Source: Cytophagaceae bacterium (GTDB taxonomy: Bacteria > Bacteroidota > Bacteroidia > Cytophagales > Spirosomataceae). From it: DNA of 33,011 nt. The position numbers and the translations under genes were made by a program. Location: the NCBI GenBank assembly GCA_947486835.1, contig CANKVC010000004.1:1-33011 (forward strand), read 5' to 3'. The notes under the pieces are model-generated. The model searched no databases. It was not told the origin of the DNA and was given only the letters and a program-made list of their open reading frames with translations. Shown here in pieces: positions 31,980 through 33,011 of this stretch (position 1 is the stretch's first letter; each line of letters begins with the position of its first letter).

Positions 31980-33011
31980 CTACAATTCCCGTTGGCATAT
32001 CACCTTAAAATCGCAATACTGACAATCTGAAACTTCTTTCGTTTTTTCAAACTTCGTATTTACGTCTAAAATCTGATGAACCCAACCTTGTATTACATCC
32101 TGAGATTCCTGTAAGAATTGATCCCAATTAGGTCCAGACTCAAACCATAAATCATGCTCTTCATCGCTTAAAACACCTTCCTTTAAATTTCTAAAGGAGA
32201 TAATTCCTGGCTTGATCGAATGTGATTGTAGACTTAATCCTGCCAAAACTTGTTCATTTTTTTCAGATACATGTACTAGTTCGGAGGCCAACAAAAATTT
32301 ATATAACCAAAGTTGGAGTATTTTAGGCTTTAATTCGCCCAACAAAATTGAATTCCGCAAACCTAATTCTCCAGATTTCAATTCCGACCTCTCCACTTTG
32401 CCTGTTTTATAATCAATAATTCGAATTTCACGGTTGTCCAATACATCCAATCGATCGATTCGCCCGGTCACTTTTACATCAAGGTGTTCTTGGCCCCATA
32501 GAATCTTCAGGTTTGTGGTCAGCGTGGATTCTAAATCAATTATTTTAGTATTTTTCGAAAAATCAGATTTGGAATAATAGGACTCCAGCAACGTTTTAGC
32601 GACTTCTTTGAGCACAAAATTAAATCCCTTCTCTAGTTCAAAGACACCTTCTTTTTCTTGAATGGACTTCATTGCTTTTTCCAGGTATCCATCTAAACCA
32701 GAAACAACCTCTGCTAAATTGACCCGATCATATACCCCATCGTAATTTTCTACAACCTCCTGGTCGACTATTTCCAAAACTTTATGTACCCAAGTTCCAA
32801 ACACATCCGCACCTAACTCATCTTCTAATTGCTTTTCCTTTCGCATGCCCAATATTTGAGCATAAAAATATTTAAGACTACAGGTGGAAAACATCGTCAT
32901 CGCGGAAGTAGAAAGCCCTGAGTTGGCCAATTTCCCTTTAATTTTATCAAGGATGGCCGGCGACTTTGCAACAGATCCATCATTTCTCTCAAAATCAGAC
33001 TCATGAGCCGA
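31980..33011 (-). CDS. PD-(D/E)XK nuclease (AddB/Cas4-type C-terminal part), 5' partial
   Basis: The frame stays open through the window edge: 27 codons precede the TTG at 32930 without a stop, and the first recognisable motif (STSAMTMFSTCSLKYFYAQ) is the kind found inside larger AddB-like proteins. The visible 343 residues are therefore the C-terminal part of a longer protein, probably a helicase-nuclease subunit in double-strand break repair. Nuclease motifs: G-x-x-x-H in FGTWVHKVLE, GRIDRLDVLD and IIDYKTGK (catalytic D-x-K-type). A Cys in FSTCSLKY and the C-terminal CQYCDFKVICQ cluster would staple a 4Fe-4S cluster. No helicase motif can be seen because of the truncation. Confidence 0.85.
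   Translation of the reverse strand, partial: SAHESDFERNDGSVAKSPAILDKIKGKLANSGLSTSAMTMFSTCSLKYFYAQILGMRKEKQLEDELGADVFGTWVHKVLEIVDQEVVENYDGVYDRVNLAEVVSGLDGYLEKAMKSIQEKEGVFELEKGFNFVLKEVAKTLLESYYSKSDFSKNTKIIDLESTLTTNLKILWGQEHLDVKVTGRIDRLDVLDNREIRIIDYKTGKVERSELKSGELGLRNSILLGELKPKILQLWLYKFLLASELVHVSEKNEQVLAGLSLQSHSIKPGIISFRNLKEGVLSDEEHDLWFESGPNWDQFLQESQDVIQGWVHQILDVNTKFEKTKEVSDCQYCDFKVICQREL

Overview
The window looks like chromosomal DNA of a Bacteroidota member, most likely a Cytophagales-type bacterium. The DNA is AT-rich. Several genes are preceded by the Bacteroidota -7 element TAnnTTTG. The tmRNA encodes a tag ending YAMAA, an ending I recall from Cytophaga. Many secreted enzymes carry N-terminal signal peptides, and no strong Shine-Dalgarno signals stand out. 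There are no phage, IS or CRISPR hallmarks. Most of the window is ordinary chromosome with dense, often overlapping operons.

Layout. (1) 1-5.5 kb: a 5'-truncated RecD/UvrD-type helicase and a small unknown ORF; divergent alanine dehydrogenase and Lrp/AsnC regulator genes sharing a palindrome-rich spacer; tmRNA (ssrA); a predicted outer-membrane barrel protein; a DUF2147 protein. (2) 5.7-12.9 kb: a secreted Xaa-Pro peptidase, then a compact minus-strand run rsmI - DUF4105 protein - threonine aldolase - rhaM - GH105/88 - sulfatase. The last three genes suggest use of a sulfated, rhamnose- and uronate-containing glycan. (3) 13.0-14.8 kb: tRNA-Ser(UGA), an unusually short MiaA-like prenyltransferase, and an overlapping unknown gene resembling a phage endonuclease-associated module. 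(4) 14.9-17.6 kb: kduI and a two-domain GH105 protein, translationally coupled, for unsaturated uronates. (5) 17.7-23.8 kb: a six-gene minus-strand operon encoding carboxylesterase, GH20 hexosaminidase, MadL, MadM, esterase and secreted nuclease. (6) 23.9-25.6 kb: amtB-glnK, with a PII protein lacking the uridylylated tyrosine, followed by a nine-copy heptanucleotide repeat and a terminator. (7) 25.6-28.9 kb: an orphan CrtA-like monooxygenase divergent from a VWA/AAA+ chelatase-like pair, with overlapping promoters. (8) 29.0-33.0 kb: an exported Gfo/Idh/MocA-type protein, mnmE, an SCP2 protein, and a PD-(D/E)XK nuclease cut by the window end.

Together the genes show a scavenging lifestyle: depolymerised pectin/ulvan-like uronates, amino sugars, peptides and possibly nucleic acids are processed outside the cytoplasm, alongside ammonium uptake. 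Three translation-related loci (rsmI, the miaA-like gene, mnmE) are interspersed. No complete new defence or mobile system is evident. The strongest candidate for something undescribed is the overlapping pair at 13190-14792; the next most notable are the hairpin in the ald leader, the PII variant and the heptamer array.
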